Assembly: GCF_023656565.1 (NCBI RefSeq)
Contig: NZ_JAMOKG010000002.1
Span: 750,030-814,029 of the forward strand
DNA: 64,000 bases
Direction: 5' to 3'
From: Flavobacterium tyrosinilyticum
GTDB lineage: Bacteria > Bacteroidota > Bacteroidia > Flavobacteriales > Flavobacteriaceae
Position 1 is the first letter of the stretch. Each line of letters opens with the position of its first letter. Under the pieces are notes generated by a model that made no database searches, was not told the DNA's origin, and saw only the letters and a list, made by a program, of their open reading frames with translations. Shown piece after piece: positions 43,980 to 52,357 of the stretch. The position numbers and the translations under genes were made by a program.

Positions 43980-44666
43980 TTAAACTGTTTGCTGTTCTTT
44001 TTTTGGATTTAGTTTTAAAATACCAACTACAATCAGATATTGTGCCAGAAGATAAGTTAGCATAATAAAAAAGGAGCTTTTAGGAATGGGAGCATAAAAT
44101 TTATTTACAGCCAGAATACTATCAGAAATAATAAAGAAAATAGCCCCTAAAAACACAAGCTGATTTCCTGGTTTTTCCCACACTAAAAATCCGTTGAAAG
44201 CAAATAGAAGCATAATTGAAATTACCGAAGCGTAAATAGAAACAGGAATTTCAAGATCTCCTAAATGGGGCATTAATACAGAAACCATCCCGATTAAATA
44301 GACTGCGATTAATATGCTGCCAAATATAAAAATTGGTTTGTTTTGTTTTTTTCTAATTCTCTTCTGCTTATTGAAAAGAATGCAGTAGATAATATGTGCA
44401 GATAGGAAACATACAAGTCCTAAAATAAAATAAATTTCACCAAGATCTGTAAAAAGTAAGATGACATCTCCAAGCCAAGAGAGTACAAGTGCGGCTAATA
44501 AAATATTCTGCGTTGGAAAATTTCTATAAAAGTAAGCGCCAAACCCAATAATTGGTATTAGAATGGGTTTAAGAAAAAGATCAAAACGTTCGTGGCCAGT
44601 GAGCAGAATAATGAGGTAAACCACACTAAATGCAGCATAAATTTTAAAAAAAGATGAGTTTCTCAT
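43980..44666 (-). CDS. YhhN/TMEM86 family protein, probable lysoplasmalogenase
   Basis: 228 residues with seven or eight membrane helices throughout and the family's internal features: LILPIIGFGAYF-like start, LSWLGDVILLFTDLGEIYFILGLVCFLSAHIIY and FLGAIFFIISDSILAVNKF. The two Asp in GDV and SDS are the conserved intramembrane acids. Characterised relatives hydrolyse the vinyl-ether bond of lysoplasmalogens. It starts 8 bases after the upstream desaturase-type gene, so they are coupled. Confidence 0.85.
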   Translation of the reverse strand: MRNSSFFKIYAAFSVVYLIILLTGHERFDLFLKPILIPIIGFGAYFYRNFPTQNILLAALVLSWLGDVILLFTDLGEIYFILGLVCFLSAHIIYCILFNKQKRIRKKQNKPIFIFGSILIAVYLIGMVSVLMPHLGDLEIPVSIYASVISIMLLFAFNGFLVWEKPGNQLVFLGAIFFIISDSILAVNKFYAPIPKSSFFIMLTYLLAQYLIVVGILKLNPKKEQQTV

Positions 44667-44674
44667 AATAGGGG

Positions 44675-45946
44675 TTATGAATTGGTATATTGGTTTTGGT
44701 TGGTTTTAAAGTCAAAATTAACAAAATAAAGTGTTGCTGAAAAAGATAAAATCAGGTAGGTAAAAATAATATAATTACTAATTGGAATTGTGCGATTTAG
44801 CCCAAACCAGTCTCCGTAATAGCCAATAATACTCATTACTATTGCTAATCGGATGCCTTCCCATAAAAGAGCCAATCTATTTTTATCCATTAACTCTGTG
44901 TAGCTATATATGGTTATGAAAATAAAAAAACCGTAGATAAAAATATTGGGCAAACCAATTTTGGCAATATTTTCAAACAGATAGCTTACAAATAGTAATG
45001 TTATTAAAACTTGTACAACCGACCAGTAAATTAATTTTTGAGAGTTTTGAGTGCCGTATTTCTCAAAATTAAAAACATTTTCAATTTTGTTTACAGGATA
45101 TTTTTCTTCAAAGTTTTCGGGACGCCAGCCTGTTGGTTTAAACCAAATGGTGAGTTTGTCTTTCCATTTTGGAGCGCGCCAGGCATCTTTTACAAGTAAG
45201 CTCAAATGCTGAAAATTTATTTTAATAGGATTCCAGGTATTGGCAGGTCTTGTGATTCCGAAAACAGGAGGAACTTCGTCTAATTCTTCTTGGAAAGTAC
45301 CAAAAAGTTTATCCCAAAAAATAAAAATCTGAGAGTGGTTTTTGTCTAGATATTCTGGATTGATAGCATGATGAACGCGATGATGCGAAGGAGTTACTAA
45401 AATATGCTCCAAAAAGCCCATTTTTTTGATGTGTTTGGTATGATACCAAAATTGTAAAAACAAGTGAACAGGAAGCGTTATCGCAATTACTGAAGCAGGA
45501 ACACCTAGTAAAGCCGCAGGAATCAATAAAAAAGTAAAGAGATTAACCACACTAGCAATGGGCTGACGTAACGCGCAGGCAAGATTAAATTCTTCACTGC
45601 TGTGATGAATAGCATGTTTGTTCCAAAGAAAATTAACCTGATGTGCTAGTCTATGACTCCAATATCCATAAAAATCAATCACAAAAAAGGCTATGAAATA
45701 GGATAAAACATTGGATTCTAAGTGCTGTAAGGCAATTTTAGAAACTAGCCATTCATAAGAAAGAAAAGTGATACTGAGTCCTAAAACATCTTTTACAGAA
45801 TTGGTTATTCCAGAACTAATGCTCGATACGCTGTCTATTAGTGGCGCTGTATCGTTTTTTACATAAATGCCGTATATTTTTTCAATGATAATTAACGTCA
45901 AAAAAATGGGCATTGCAATAATCAATATCTTTCCATATTCTTCCAT
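44675..45946 (-). CDS. Sterol desaturase-superfamily membrane protein, alkylglycerol monooxygenase-like
   Basis: 423 residues. Three histidine boxes of the fatty-acid-hydroxylase superfamily are present: H98-x3-H102 (SHRLAH), H111-x2-H114-H115 (HAIHH) and H189-x2-H192-H193 (HRVHH), forming a di-iron site in the membrane. Additional C-terminal helices beyond the domain give the TMEM195-like length. TMEM195 (alkylglycerol monooxygenase) cleaves ether lipids; the neighbouring YhhN/TMEM86 gene strengthens an ether-lipid role. The substrate is inferred. Confidence 0.82.
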   Translation of the reverse strand: MEEYGKILIIAMPIFLTLIIIEKIYGIYVKNDTAPLIDSVSSISSGITNSVKDVLGLSITFLSYEWLVSKIALQHLESNVLSYFIAFFVIDFYGYWSHRLAHQVNFLWNKHAIHHSSEEFNLACALRQPIASVVNLFTFLLIPAALLGVPASVIAITLPVHLFLQFWYHTKHIKKMGFLEHILVTPSHHRVHHAINPEYLDKNHSQIFIFWDKLFGTFQEELDEVPPVFGITRPANTWNPIKINFQHLSLLVKDAWRAPKWKDKLTIWFKPTGWRPENFEEKYPVNKIENVFNFEKYGTQNSQKLIYWSVVQVLITLLFVSYLFENIAKIGLPNIFIYGFFIFITIYSYTELMDKNRLALLWEGIRLAIVMSIIGYYGDWFGLNRTIPISNYIIFTYLILSFSATLYFVNFDFKTNQNQYTNS

Positions 45947-45997
45947 AAAAAAAGCATTCTATTTCGTTCAAATATAGAATAAAATCGAATGCTTTTT
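45947..45997. repeat. Hairpin element, copy 1 (carries the promoter of the desaturase operon)
   Basis: Imperfect palindrome with GCATTC / GAATGC arms and central AAATATAGAA. It is nearly the same as 46057-46108 (GCATTC..AATATAGAA..GAATGC). It directly precedes the start codon of the desaturase gene, so it forms that gene's 5' UTR. Confidence 0.65.
45969..45976 (-). promoter_or_regulatory. -7 promoter element of the ether-lipid operon
   Basis: TATATTTG on the minus strand, 22 bases before the ATG at 45946, inside the hairpin element. Confidence 0.5.
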
Positions 45998-46056
45998 AAA
46001 TTATTGTTAAATTAAACGGTTTTTAATGTGATATTTTGATTTAAAATAAGACAAAT

Positions 46057-46108
46057 AAAAAACGCATTCCATTTTATTCGAATATAGAACAAAACAGAAT
46101 GCGTTTTT
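46057..46108 (-). terminator. Terminator of clpS, copy 2 of the hairpin element
   Basis: Arms AAAAACGCATTC / GAATGCGTTTTT with an AATATAGAA-containing loop, 15 bases beyond the clpS stop on the minus strand. Duplicate of 45947-45997. Confidence 0.65.
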
Positions 46109-46122
46109 AAATTATGGATCAA

Positions 46123-46398
46123 TTAGACAATTTCGGCGCTAAGTCCAGCTTCCAAAAGTTGTGTGCATTGAGGTTTAAGTTTTTCAATCGGACCCGTTTT
46201 TACAGTGCATTTTCCGTTGTAATGAACAATCAAAGAGCATTGTTCAGCTTGTTCAGCCGTATGGTCGCAAACACGCATTAGAGTATCGATTACGTGATCA
46301 AAAGTGTTTACATCATCATTATAAACAATGATCTCGTTATTAAAAGCAATGGCTTCTTTTTCGCGAACTCTTTCTCTTACTTTTTCTTTAGTACTCAT
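46123..46398 (-). CDS. clpS: ATP-dependent Clp protease adaptor ClpS
   Basis: Delivers N-degron substrates to ClpA-type unfoldases. 91 residues. The family core is clear: NEIIVYNDDVNTFDHVIDTL, VCDHTAEQAEQCSLIVHYNG and CTVKTGPIEKLKP. It lies 36 bases downstream of prmA on the same strand, an arrangement common in flavobacteria, and is likely cotranscribed. Confidence 0.93.
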   Translation of the reverse strand: MSTKEKVRERVREKEAIAFNNEIIVYNDDVNTFDHVIDTLMRVCDHTAEQAEQCSLIVHYNGKCTVKTGPIEKLKPQCTQLLEAGLSAEIV

Positions 46399-46434
46399 AT
46401 CTTATAGGTTTTGTACTGAGTTGATTAGCAGTAT

Positions 46435-47268
46435 CTAATTTACGTATTTTAAAGATACCCAGTTGTTTCTTTGAAACTTTTTAACATAAGTTAATCCCTT
46501 TTCAACGCATGAAGCATCAATAAATGGAATGTCTTCTTCATAAAAACCGCTAAAAAGAATAATTCCTTTTGGGTTCAAAGCATCAACATAAGCCTGCATA
46601 TCGTTCAACAAAATATTTCTGTTGATATTGGCAATGATTAAATCGTATTTTTTACCCGCTAATAAAGCCGCATCGCCCTCATAAACGCTGATATGTTTGC
46701 AATTATTGCGTTCGGCATTTTCAATAGAGTTTAAATAACACCAATTGTCAATATCAATAGCGTCAATTGGTTCAGCGCCTTTCATTTCTGCTAAAATTGC
46801 TAAAATTGCAGTTCCGCAACCCATATCAAGTGTTTTTAAGCCTTTTACATCCATTTCCAATAAATGCTGAATCATCATATGAGTAGTTTCATGATGACCA
46901 GTACCGAAACTCATTTTAGGTTCGATCAAAATATCAAACTCAGCATCCGTTTTTGGGTGAAAAGGAGCTCTTACGTGGCATTTTCCATCAACATCGATTG
47001 GCTCGAAGTTTTTTTCCCATTCCTCGTTCCAGTTCACCTGATCGATTTCTTCAATTGTATATTCAATTTTAAACTCTTCAGATTGTAAAATGTAAATATC
47101 ATCCAGAATATTCTCATCCCATAAATCCTTCTTCACAAAAGCCGAAATTCCGTTTTCTGTTTCTGTAAAACTTTCAAACGCTTTTTCGCCCAATTCAGCC
47201 ACTAAAATTTCAGAACCTAATTCTTTCGGCTCAATTGTAAAATGATATCCTAAATAGATGTTTGACAT
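46435..47268 (-). CDS. prmA: Ribosomal protein L11 methyltransferase
   Basis: SAM-dependent trimethylation of ribosomal protein L11. The SAM-binding motif is LKTLDMGCGTAILAILAEMK, with FDILIEPKMSFGTGHHETTH before and DLIIANINRNIL after it. The start is the ATG at 47268 (MSNIYLGYHF, 277 residues). A TTG at 47286 in frame is part of the -7 element TATCTTTG and so cannot be translated. Confidence 0.94.
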   Translation of the reverse strand: MSNIYLGYHFTIEPKELGSEILVAELGEKAFESFTETENGISAFVKKDLWDENILDDIYILQSEEFKIEYTIEEIDQVNWNEEWEKNFEPIDVDGKCHVRAPFHPKTDAEFDILIEPKMSFGTGHHETTHMMIQHLLEMDVKGLKTLDMGCGTAILAILAEMKGAEPIDAIDIDNWCYLNSIENAERNNCKHISVYEGDAALLAGKKYDLIIANINRNILLNDMQAYVDALNPKGIILFSGFYEEDIPFIDASCVEKGLTYVKKFQRNNWVSLKYVN

Positions 47269-47283
47269 AAATAAAAATTTTTG

Positions 47284-47291
47284 CAAAGATA
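47284..47291 (-). promoter_or_regulatory. -7 promoter element of prmA-clpS
   Basis: TATCTTTG on the minus strand. It overlaps the in-frame TTG (47284-47286) and lies 15 bases before the ATG at 47268, so it decides the start. Confidence 0.65.
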
Positions 47292-47338
47292 ATCCTTAAA
47301 TTATAAATTTTCAATTTAAAAATTCCAAATTCTAAAAC

Positions 47339-47372
47339 GAAAAAACCATTCGCACCGCGAATGGTTTTTTGT
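47339..47372 (-). terminator. Terminator of tpiA
   Basis: Stem AAAAAACCATTCGC / GCGAATGGTTTTTT with loop ACC-type, T run on the minus strand. It is separated from the tpiA stop by the heptad array. Confidence 0.85.
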
Positions 47373-47474
47373 AAAATCTAAAATCTAAAATCTAAAATCT
47401 AAAATCTAAAATCTAAAATCTAAAATCTAAAATCTAAAATCTAAAATCTAAAATCTAAAATCTAAAATCTAAAA
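47373..47474. repeat. Heptad tandem array TAAAATC, about 14 copies
   Basis: A 7-base unit (TAAAATC; TTTTAGA on the other strand with register shift) repeated about 14 times without visible interruption. It fills the tpiA 3' UTR from the stop codon to the terminator. Short versions of the same unit occur at 8405-8434 and about 61015-61049. Confidence 0.9.
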
Positions 47475-48227
47475 TTAGATAGCAGTAACAATTGCTAGGA
47501 AATCGTCAGCTTTTAAAGCAGCACCTCCAATTAAACCACCATCTACGTCTGGTTTAGAGAAGATTTCTTTAGCATTTTCTGGTTTTACAGAACCACCGTA
47601 TAAAATAGAAACTTCATCAGCGATTTCAGCTCCAAAAGCTTTACGGATAGTTTCTCTGATAAATTCGTGCATTTCTTGTGCTTGTTCTGGTGAAGCAGTT
47701 TCTCCAGTTCCGATAGCCCAAACCGGCTCGTAAGCTAAAACAATTTTAGACCAAGATTCTTTAGCAATATGGAAAACACCATCACGTAATTGATTTTCAA
47801 CAATATTGAAATGATTATCAGATTGACGATCTTTTAATTCTTCTCCAAAACAGAAAATAACTGTCATGTCATGTTTTAAAGCTGTATCAACTTTGTTTGC
47901 AATTAAAGCATCTGTTTCGTGGAAAATAGCTCTACGCTCAGAGTGACCTAAGATTACGGTGTTAACGCCAATGCTAGTTAACATATCTGCAGAAATTTCT
48001 CCTGTAAAAGCTCCACCTTCAGCTTGGTGAACGTTTTGAGCAGAAACACCAATAGTTGTATTTTTTAATTTCGCAGCAGCAGCTTGTAAGTTTACAAAAG
48101 TTGGAGCTACAATAACTTGTGCATTTGTTTTAGCTGGAATTTTAGCCACTAATTCGTTTAATAATTCTTCAGTTTGCGCAGCATTTTTATGCATTTTCCA
48201 GTTTCCTGCAACAATCGATTTTCTCAT
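47475..48227 (-). CDS. tpiA: Triosephosphate isomerase
   Basis: Interconverts dihydroxyacetone phosphate and glyceraldehyde-3-phosphate in glycolysis. 250 residues. RKSIVAGNWKMHKN (Asn/Lys of the active site), TVILGHSERR (catalytic His) and VLAYEPVWAIGTG (catalytic Glu) are all present, as is SILYGGSVKPENA. Single gene followed by the heptad array and a terminator. Confidence 0.98.
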   Translation of the reverse strand: MRKSIVAGNWKMHKNAAQTEELLNELVAKIPAKTNAQVIVAPTFVNLQAAAAKLKNTTIGVSAQNVHQAEGGAFTGEISADMLTSIGVNTVILGHSERRAIFHETDALIANKVDTALKHDMTVIFCFGEELKDRQSDNHFNIVENQLRDGVFHIAKESWSKIVLAYEPVWAIGTGETASPEQAQEMHEFIRETIRKAFGAEIADEVSILYGGSVKPENAKEIFSKPDVDGGLIGGAALKADDFLAIVTAI

Positions 48228-48311
48228 TTTGGTAGTTTTATATTATTTTTTTGTTTTTGAAAGAAGTCAAAATTTAAATTGAATTTTGACATTGTTATTA
48301 TTATTGAAAGA

Positions 48312-48809
48312 TTATTTCAATGATTGTAAAGTAGAATTGATTTTCTCAAAATCAGTTTCAATCGCTCTGTATAAAACGATTTTTCCAGTTTTATCAACTA
48401 CAATGTATCTTGGAATCCAGTCTAAGTCAATAGCTTTTCCAAAAAGCCCTTTCATACCATCATTCATCATATAATGATCGCCTTTATTTAACTCATGTTT
48501 TTCGATTCCAGCTTTCCATTTATCAGCCGTTTTATCAGCCGAAATGAATAAGTAAGACACATCAGGATTATTAGCTTGTAGCTCTTTTAATTTTGGCATT
48601 GCTTTCACACAATCACCACACCAAGAAGCCCAAACTTCTATCACTAAAGTTTTGCCTTTGTATTTTTTTAAGCTGTTTTTGAATGTAACCTGACTTCCAT
48701 CAGTGGCTAGTAATTTCTCAGACAGAGCCTCTTTAGAAAAAGCTGTTTTTTGAGCTTGTGAGCAAGAAAAAGAAATAAACGCAATTACGACTAGAACTAA
48801 TTGTTTCAT
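48312..48809 (-). CDS. TlpA-like thioredoxin lipoprotein
   Basis: 165 residues. The N-terminus (LVLVVIAFISFSCSQ) has a lipobox Cys16. Active site WASWCGDCVKAMPKL (C64, C67) uses CGDC rather than the usual CxPC. FISADKTADKWKAGIEKH and YIVVDKTGKIV complete a thioredoxin/AhpC-TSA fold. It would work as a membrane-anchored periplasmic thiol oxidoreductase. It has its own -7 element. Confidence 0.85.
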   Translation of the reverse strand: MKQLVLVVIAFISFSCSQAQKTAFSKEALSEKLLATDGSQVTFKNSLKKYKGKTLVIEVWASWCGDCVKAMPKLKELQANNPDVSYLFISADKTADKWKAGIEKHELNKGDHYMMNDGMKGLFGKAIDLDWIPRYIVVDKTGKIVLYRAIETDFEKINSTLQSLK

Positions 48810-48848
48810 ATTTGATTAAAATTATTTTTTATTAGGGTACTGAATTCA

Positions 48849-48856
48849 CAAAGTTA
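48849..48856 (-). promoter_or_regulatory. -7 promoter element of the thioredoxin lipoprotein gene
   Basis: TAACTTTG on the minus strand, 40 bases before the ATG. TTGG lies 17 bases upstream and could be the -33 element. The rest of the 48810-49134 gap shows no gene, only the terminator at 49078-49116. Confidence 0.55.
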
Positions 48857-49077
48857 AACAAACAAATCGAATGCCAATTGTAGATTAACAAAATTTGAAG
48901 AGTCGTTTATTTTGTAACAAATCGACGTTTTTTGGTTGAAAAAAGAGTATTGAAATCGTAATAGTTGAGATAGGAAATGGTGTTTTTTCCTAATGGAGGT
49001 ATTTTGCAAATAAAAAAATGATAAAAATTTTATTTTTTGAAGAAGATTTTAATTCAAAAAAACGTCAGATTGCAATA

Positions 49078-49116
49078 AAAAAGCCTTCAATAAAATCAAA
49101 ATTATTGAAGGCTTCC
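49078..49116 (-). terminator. Terminator of the hydrolase gene at 49135
   Basis: Stem AAGCCTTCAATAA / TTATTGAAGGCTT with a 9- to 10-base loop and a T run on the minus strand, about 19 bases past the stop. Confidence 0.85.
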
Positions 49117-49134
49117 TTGTAAGTTTTTCAATGC

Positions 49135-49794
49135 TTAATTTAATTCATAATTGCCATTTGCCCATTTTTTGCTCGGAGCAATCCAATTGTCTGCAGCTTT
49201 GAACAAAAAGCCGTGTTTTAGACCTGTGTTAAGTTCAATTTCTTTAAAATGATCTATTTTACATTTCGAAGTTTCTTTTCTTTTAATGGCAGAAACTCCA
49301 TAAATATCTGATTTTTCATAAATGGTTAAAATATTGCCGCAGAAATTAATATCTGGAATTTCTTGAATATCAATATCTCTAAAGCATCCAATGAAAACAA
49401 AATTCACATCTGGATTAGAGAGATAAGTCGAAACATATTGGGCAATATAACCACCTTGTGACGTTCCAATTACGGTAATATGATTTGGCGGGACGCCTTT
49501 CTTTATAAGCTTTTTGATTTGTTTTGAAATCTTCTTGGCATATTTGGCAGAATTGGTGTTTTTCTTTCTTTTTTCACTAAAAACAATAAAGCCATCTTTT
49601 CTATAAGATTCTAAAATCTCATTGTATTCTGCTCTGCCATATTCTGGATGAACTGCATTTAAATCATTTTCTTCAACAAATTTGTTGTGAAAAAAGAAAA
49701 TGTAACGTTGGTCTTTATTTTTTGTTTGGCTGAAACCTGAAATGCTAAATAAAATGGAGAACGCGAAAATAAGTGATTGAAAGATTCTTTTCAT
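49135..49794 (-). CDS. Exported alpha/beta hydrolase-like protein
   Basis: 219 residues, signal peptide (IFQSLIFAFSILFSISGFSQ). YIFFFHNKFVEENDLNAVHP, VIGTSQGGYIAQYVS (nucleophile Ser in GTSQG) and KHGFLFKAADNWI (possible catalytic His) are typical alpha/beta hydrolase landmarks. The substrate is unknown. It may share a transcript with the upstream lipoprotein gene (41-base gap). Confidence 0.75.
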   Translation of the reverse strand: MKRIFQSLIFAFSILFSISGFSQTKNKDQRYIFFFHNKFVEENDLNAVHPEYGRAEYNEILESYRKDGFIVFSEKRKKNTNSAKYAKKISKQIKKLIKKGVPPNHITVIGTSQGGYIAQYVSTYLSNPDVNFVFIGCFRDIDIQEIPDINFCGNILTIYEKSDIYGVSAIKRKETSKCKIDHFKEIELNTGLKHGFLFKAADNWIAPSKKWANGNYELN

Positions 49795-49835
49795 TGATTG
49801 GATTAAAGGATTGTAAAGCTGAATTAAAATTGATT

Positions 49836-50291
49836 TTAGTTTTTTGTATTTATTAGAATTTTATAAATCCCAGTTGTTTTTTCTTCTTCATATTCAGCAT
49901 TTTTAATTTCAATTGATTTTTTCACGATACCATTACATTGGCTTCCTTTCATTCTCTCCGTAACAACAGATAATTCAAAGGCAGGTTTGTCTCCAATATT
50001 TACAGCATATTTAAATGTTCCTGTTTCAAATGCTAATACTAACAGAGCACGATCTGAATTGTTGCTTTTCACATAAGTAGTTTGAATTATCTTATTTTGA
50101 TTCAAATCTGTTACTGTCACGGGTGTTTTTGGGGTAAAAGTGCCATTGTCAAACAAGTTTGTTCCCGAATCTATATCAACAAATTCAAAAGTATAAATCA
50201 AAGGTCCCGTTTCGCAAATTATTTGAGGCGAGTCACATCCTGCAGCAAAAAATAAAACTAGAATAGCGGAAATCTGTAGCAGTTTTTTCAT
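49836..50291 (-). CDS. Hypothetical lipoprotein
   Basis: From the ATG at 50291 the sequence is MKKLLQISAILVLFFAAGCD, a clear lipobox. The longer ORF beginning at 50318 adds nine residues before the signal and is rejected. The mature 130-residue part looks beta-rich (NNSDRALLVLAFETGTFKYA). Not recognised. Confidence 0.6.
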   Translation of the reverse strand: MKKLLQISAILVLFFAAGCDSPQIICETGPLIYTFEFVDIDSGTNLFDNGTFTPKTPVTVTDLNQNKIIQTTYVKSNNSDRALLVLAFETGTFKYAVNIGDKPAFELSVVTERMKGSQCNGIVKKSIEIKNAEYEEEKTTGIYKILINTKN

Positions 50292-50374
50292 GGTTAAAAT
50301 AGTTTTTGGTTTGCTCAAATGTAGGATTATTATTCGTAATCTAAAAGTTAACTTTTGACGGAATGCTAAAAATC

Positions 50375-50411
50375 AAAAACGCCAGCAAACAATACGTTTG
50401 CTGGCGTTTTT
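50375..50411 (-). terminator. Terminator of the DoxX/thioredoxin-like gene
   Basis: Perfect 16-bp stem AAAAACGCCAGCAAAC / GTTTGCTGGCGTTTTT with loop AATAC, 18 bases past the stop at 50429. Confidence 0.9.
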
Positions 50412-50428
50412 AATTTTTTTTTGAAGTA

Positions 50429-51529
50429 TTACAATTTCAAATCATCAACATCATTGTAATGCACTTTTTGAGCGATAGTTCCGTCATGTACCACAACAAT
50501 ACTTGGATTTGCTCTTTCGACAGTTTTTAAAGCTGTTCCGTCGCAGAAATAGAAATCAATGTCTAAAGCATATTCTTTTTTGGCTTTAGCAATTTCATCA
50601 GCTCCAGAAGCCGTCATTCCAATTACTTTGTAACCTTTTGCTTTTGCATCAGCAGTAACTTTTGCTAATTTTTTCATCCCTTCTGGATTTGATAAATTCA
50701 AATCGTAAGTTACATAGATTAACAATTTTGGCTCTTTTAATAATTCTTCTTTATAATCAGAATCATCTTTTGTCATAGTAAAATCGTGAATAGGAGGAAC
50801 GTACCCTTCAGAGATTACTTTATCTTTTCTGTCAACAAAAACAGCACCTTCTGGAATATTCATTAAATCTTTCTCTGTAAATTCTTTGTCAACGCCATTT
50901 ACTTTGTAGATAAAAATCATTTCTACAACCGATTTTGGAGCGCCTTCTGGAATTTCCATTCCTTTTTCGATGTTTGTACCTACTTTATACGGGCGGAAAT
51001 CTTTGATTGGATTATGGTTAATAACCCAAACGGCCATAAAAACACATAAAACAATGCTGACTAAAGTGATAATGTTAGTTACCAATTTAGAGAATAAAGG
51101 TTTCACTAATTTTTTGTTGATGAATAAAATCAAGATAAAGAATAGTAAAACAATATCTTTTGTAAATGATTGCCAAGGCGTTAAGTGTAAAGCGTCTCCG
51201 AAACATCCGCAATCTTTTACCACATCAAAATAGGCTGAATAGAAAGTTAGGAATGTGAAGAAAACAATCAATAAAAGTAAAGCCCAAATCGTTAGTTTTG
51301 ATTTATAGCCAACTAAAAGCATTACACCTAAAACTACTTCCAAAATCACTAAAAAGATCGCCAATCCTAAAGCCAATGGCTCTAAAAAAGGCATATTGAA
51401 AACAGGTTCGCTGAAATATTCAGCCAGTTTATAAGAGAATCCAACAGGATCGTTTAGTTTGATTAATCCGGAAATGATAAATAGGACACCGACAAATAAT
51501 CGGGAGAATTGGGTAATGATGTTTTTCAT
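50429..51529 (-). CDS. DoxX/MauE-type membrane protein with C-terminal thioredoxin-like domain (BT_3928 family)
   Basis: 366 residues. The first half has four to five membrane helices with the DoxX-like LFVGVLFIISGLIKLNDPVG and the conserved CGCFGDALHLTPW motif. The second half is soluble (about 175-366) and has a thioredoxin-like segment (LLIYVTYDLNLSNPEGMKKL, IDFYFCDGTALKTVERANPS). Known as BT_3928-type proteins in Bacteroidota; probable role in redox or methylamine-type utilisation is unproven. Downstream of DUF1599 with a 73-base gap. Confidence 0.8.
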   Translation of the reverse strand: MKNIITQFSRLFVGVLFIISGLIKLNDPVGFSYKLAEYFSEPVFNMPFLEPLALGLAIFLVILEVVLGVMLLVGYKSKLTIWALLLLIVFFTFLTFYSAYFDVVKDCGCFGDALHLTPWQSFTKDIVLLFFILILFINKKLVKPLFSKLVTNIITLVSIVLCVFMAVWVINHNPIKDFRPYKVGTNIEKGMEIPEGAPKSVVEMIFIYKVNGVDKEFTEKDLMNIPEGAVFVDRKDKVISEGYVPPIHDFTMTKDDSDYKEELLKEPKLLIYVTYDLNLSNPEGMKKLAKVTADAKAKGYKVIGMTASGADEIAKAKKEYALDIDFYFCDGTALKTVERANPSIVVVHDGTIAQKVHYNDVDDLKL

Positions 51530-51602
51530 AATGAATATTTAAAAATTCAAATTCCAAACTCCAAGTTTAGCATTGGGAATTTGGAATTTAAAATTTGGAA
51601 TT

Positions 51603-52145
51603 TTACTTAGTAATTGGGTTTAAGATTAAAGCAAAAACAGAATAATTAATCATATCCTGATAATTAGCATCGATACCTTCAGATACGATTGTTTTTCCTT
51701 TATTATCTTCAATTTGCTTTACGCGAAGGAGTTTCTGCAAAATTAGATCGGTTAAAGAACTCACGCGCATATCACGCCAAGCCTCTCCATAATCATGATT
51801 TTTAGCTTCCATTAATTCTTTGGTTAACTTTACTTTAGCATCGTATAATTCAGTTGCTTTTTCTACGTCAAGATCCGGCTGATCAACAACGCCAAGTTCT
51901 AACTGAATCAAAGCCATAATAGAATAATTGATGATTCCGATAAATTCTCCTTTTTCATCTTCATCCACTTTACGGACATCATTTTCCTGTAAACTTCTAA
52001 TTCGTTGTGCTTTTATAAAAATTTGATCCGTCAGCGATGGCAACCTTAAAATTCTCCACGCACTGCCGTAATCTTTCATTTTATTGATAAACAAAGTGCG
52101 ACAAACCGCTATAACATTATCAAATTCTTGGGAAGTATTCTTCAT
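51603..52145 (-). CDS. DUF1599 protein with internal duplication
   Basis: 180 residues, soluble. It consists of two homologous halves: KMKDYGSAWRILRLPSLTDQ (about 18-37) and NHDYGEAWRDMRVSSLTDLI (about 115-134), each followed by a helical (R/K)-rich segment. The family is found mostly in Bacteroidota and its function is unknown. It is divergent from folP, a conserved flavobacterial neighbour. Confidence 0.85.
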   Translation of the reverse strand: MKNTSQEFDNVIAVCRTLFINKMKDYGSAWRILRLPSLTDQIFIKAQRIRSLQENDVRKVDEDEKGEFIGIINYSIMALIQLELGVVDQPDLDVEKATELYDAKVKLTKELMEAKNHDYGEAWRDMRVSSLTDLILQKLLRVKQIEDNKGKTIVSEGIDANYQDMINYSVFALILNPITK

Positions 52146-52357
52146 TTATATGCTGTATATTTGCTAAAATTTCTTCAAAAATAAGGATTAAATTAAAGAG
52201 TTTCAAGTTTCAGGTTTTCTTTGTTTCAAGTTTTTTCTAAACAAAGTGTTAACAGCAATAACTTGAAACTAAAAAATGTTTCAAGTTTTAACTTTTCGAA
52301 CTTACGCAATCTGCATCAACTTGAAACATGAAACATGAAACAAAAATAACAAAACGT

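Noticed and set aside
47373..47474. Regular array as a CRISPR
   Set aside because: The repeat unit is only 7 bases with no spacers; it is a simple tandem repeat.
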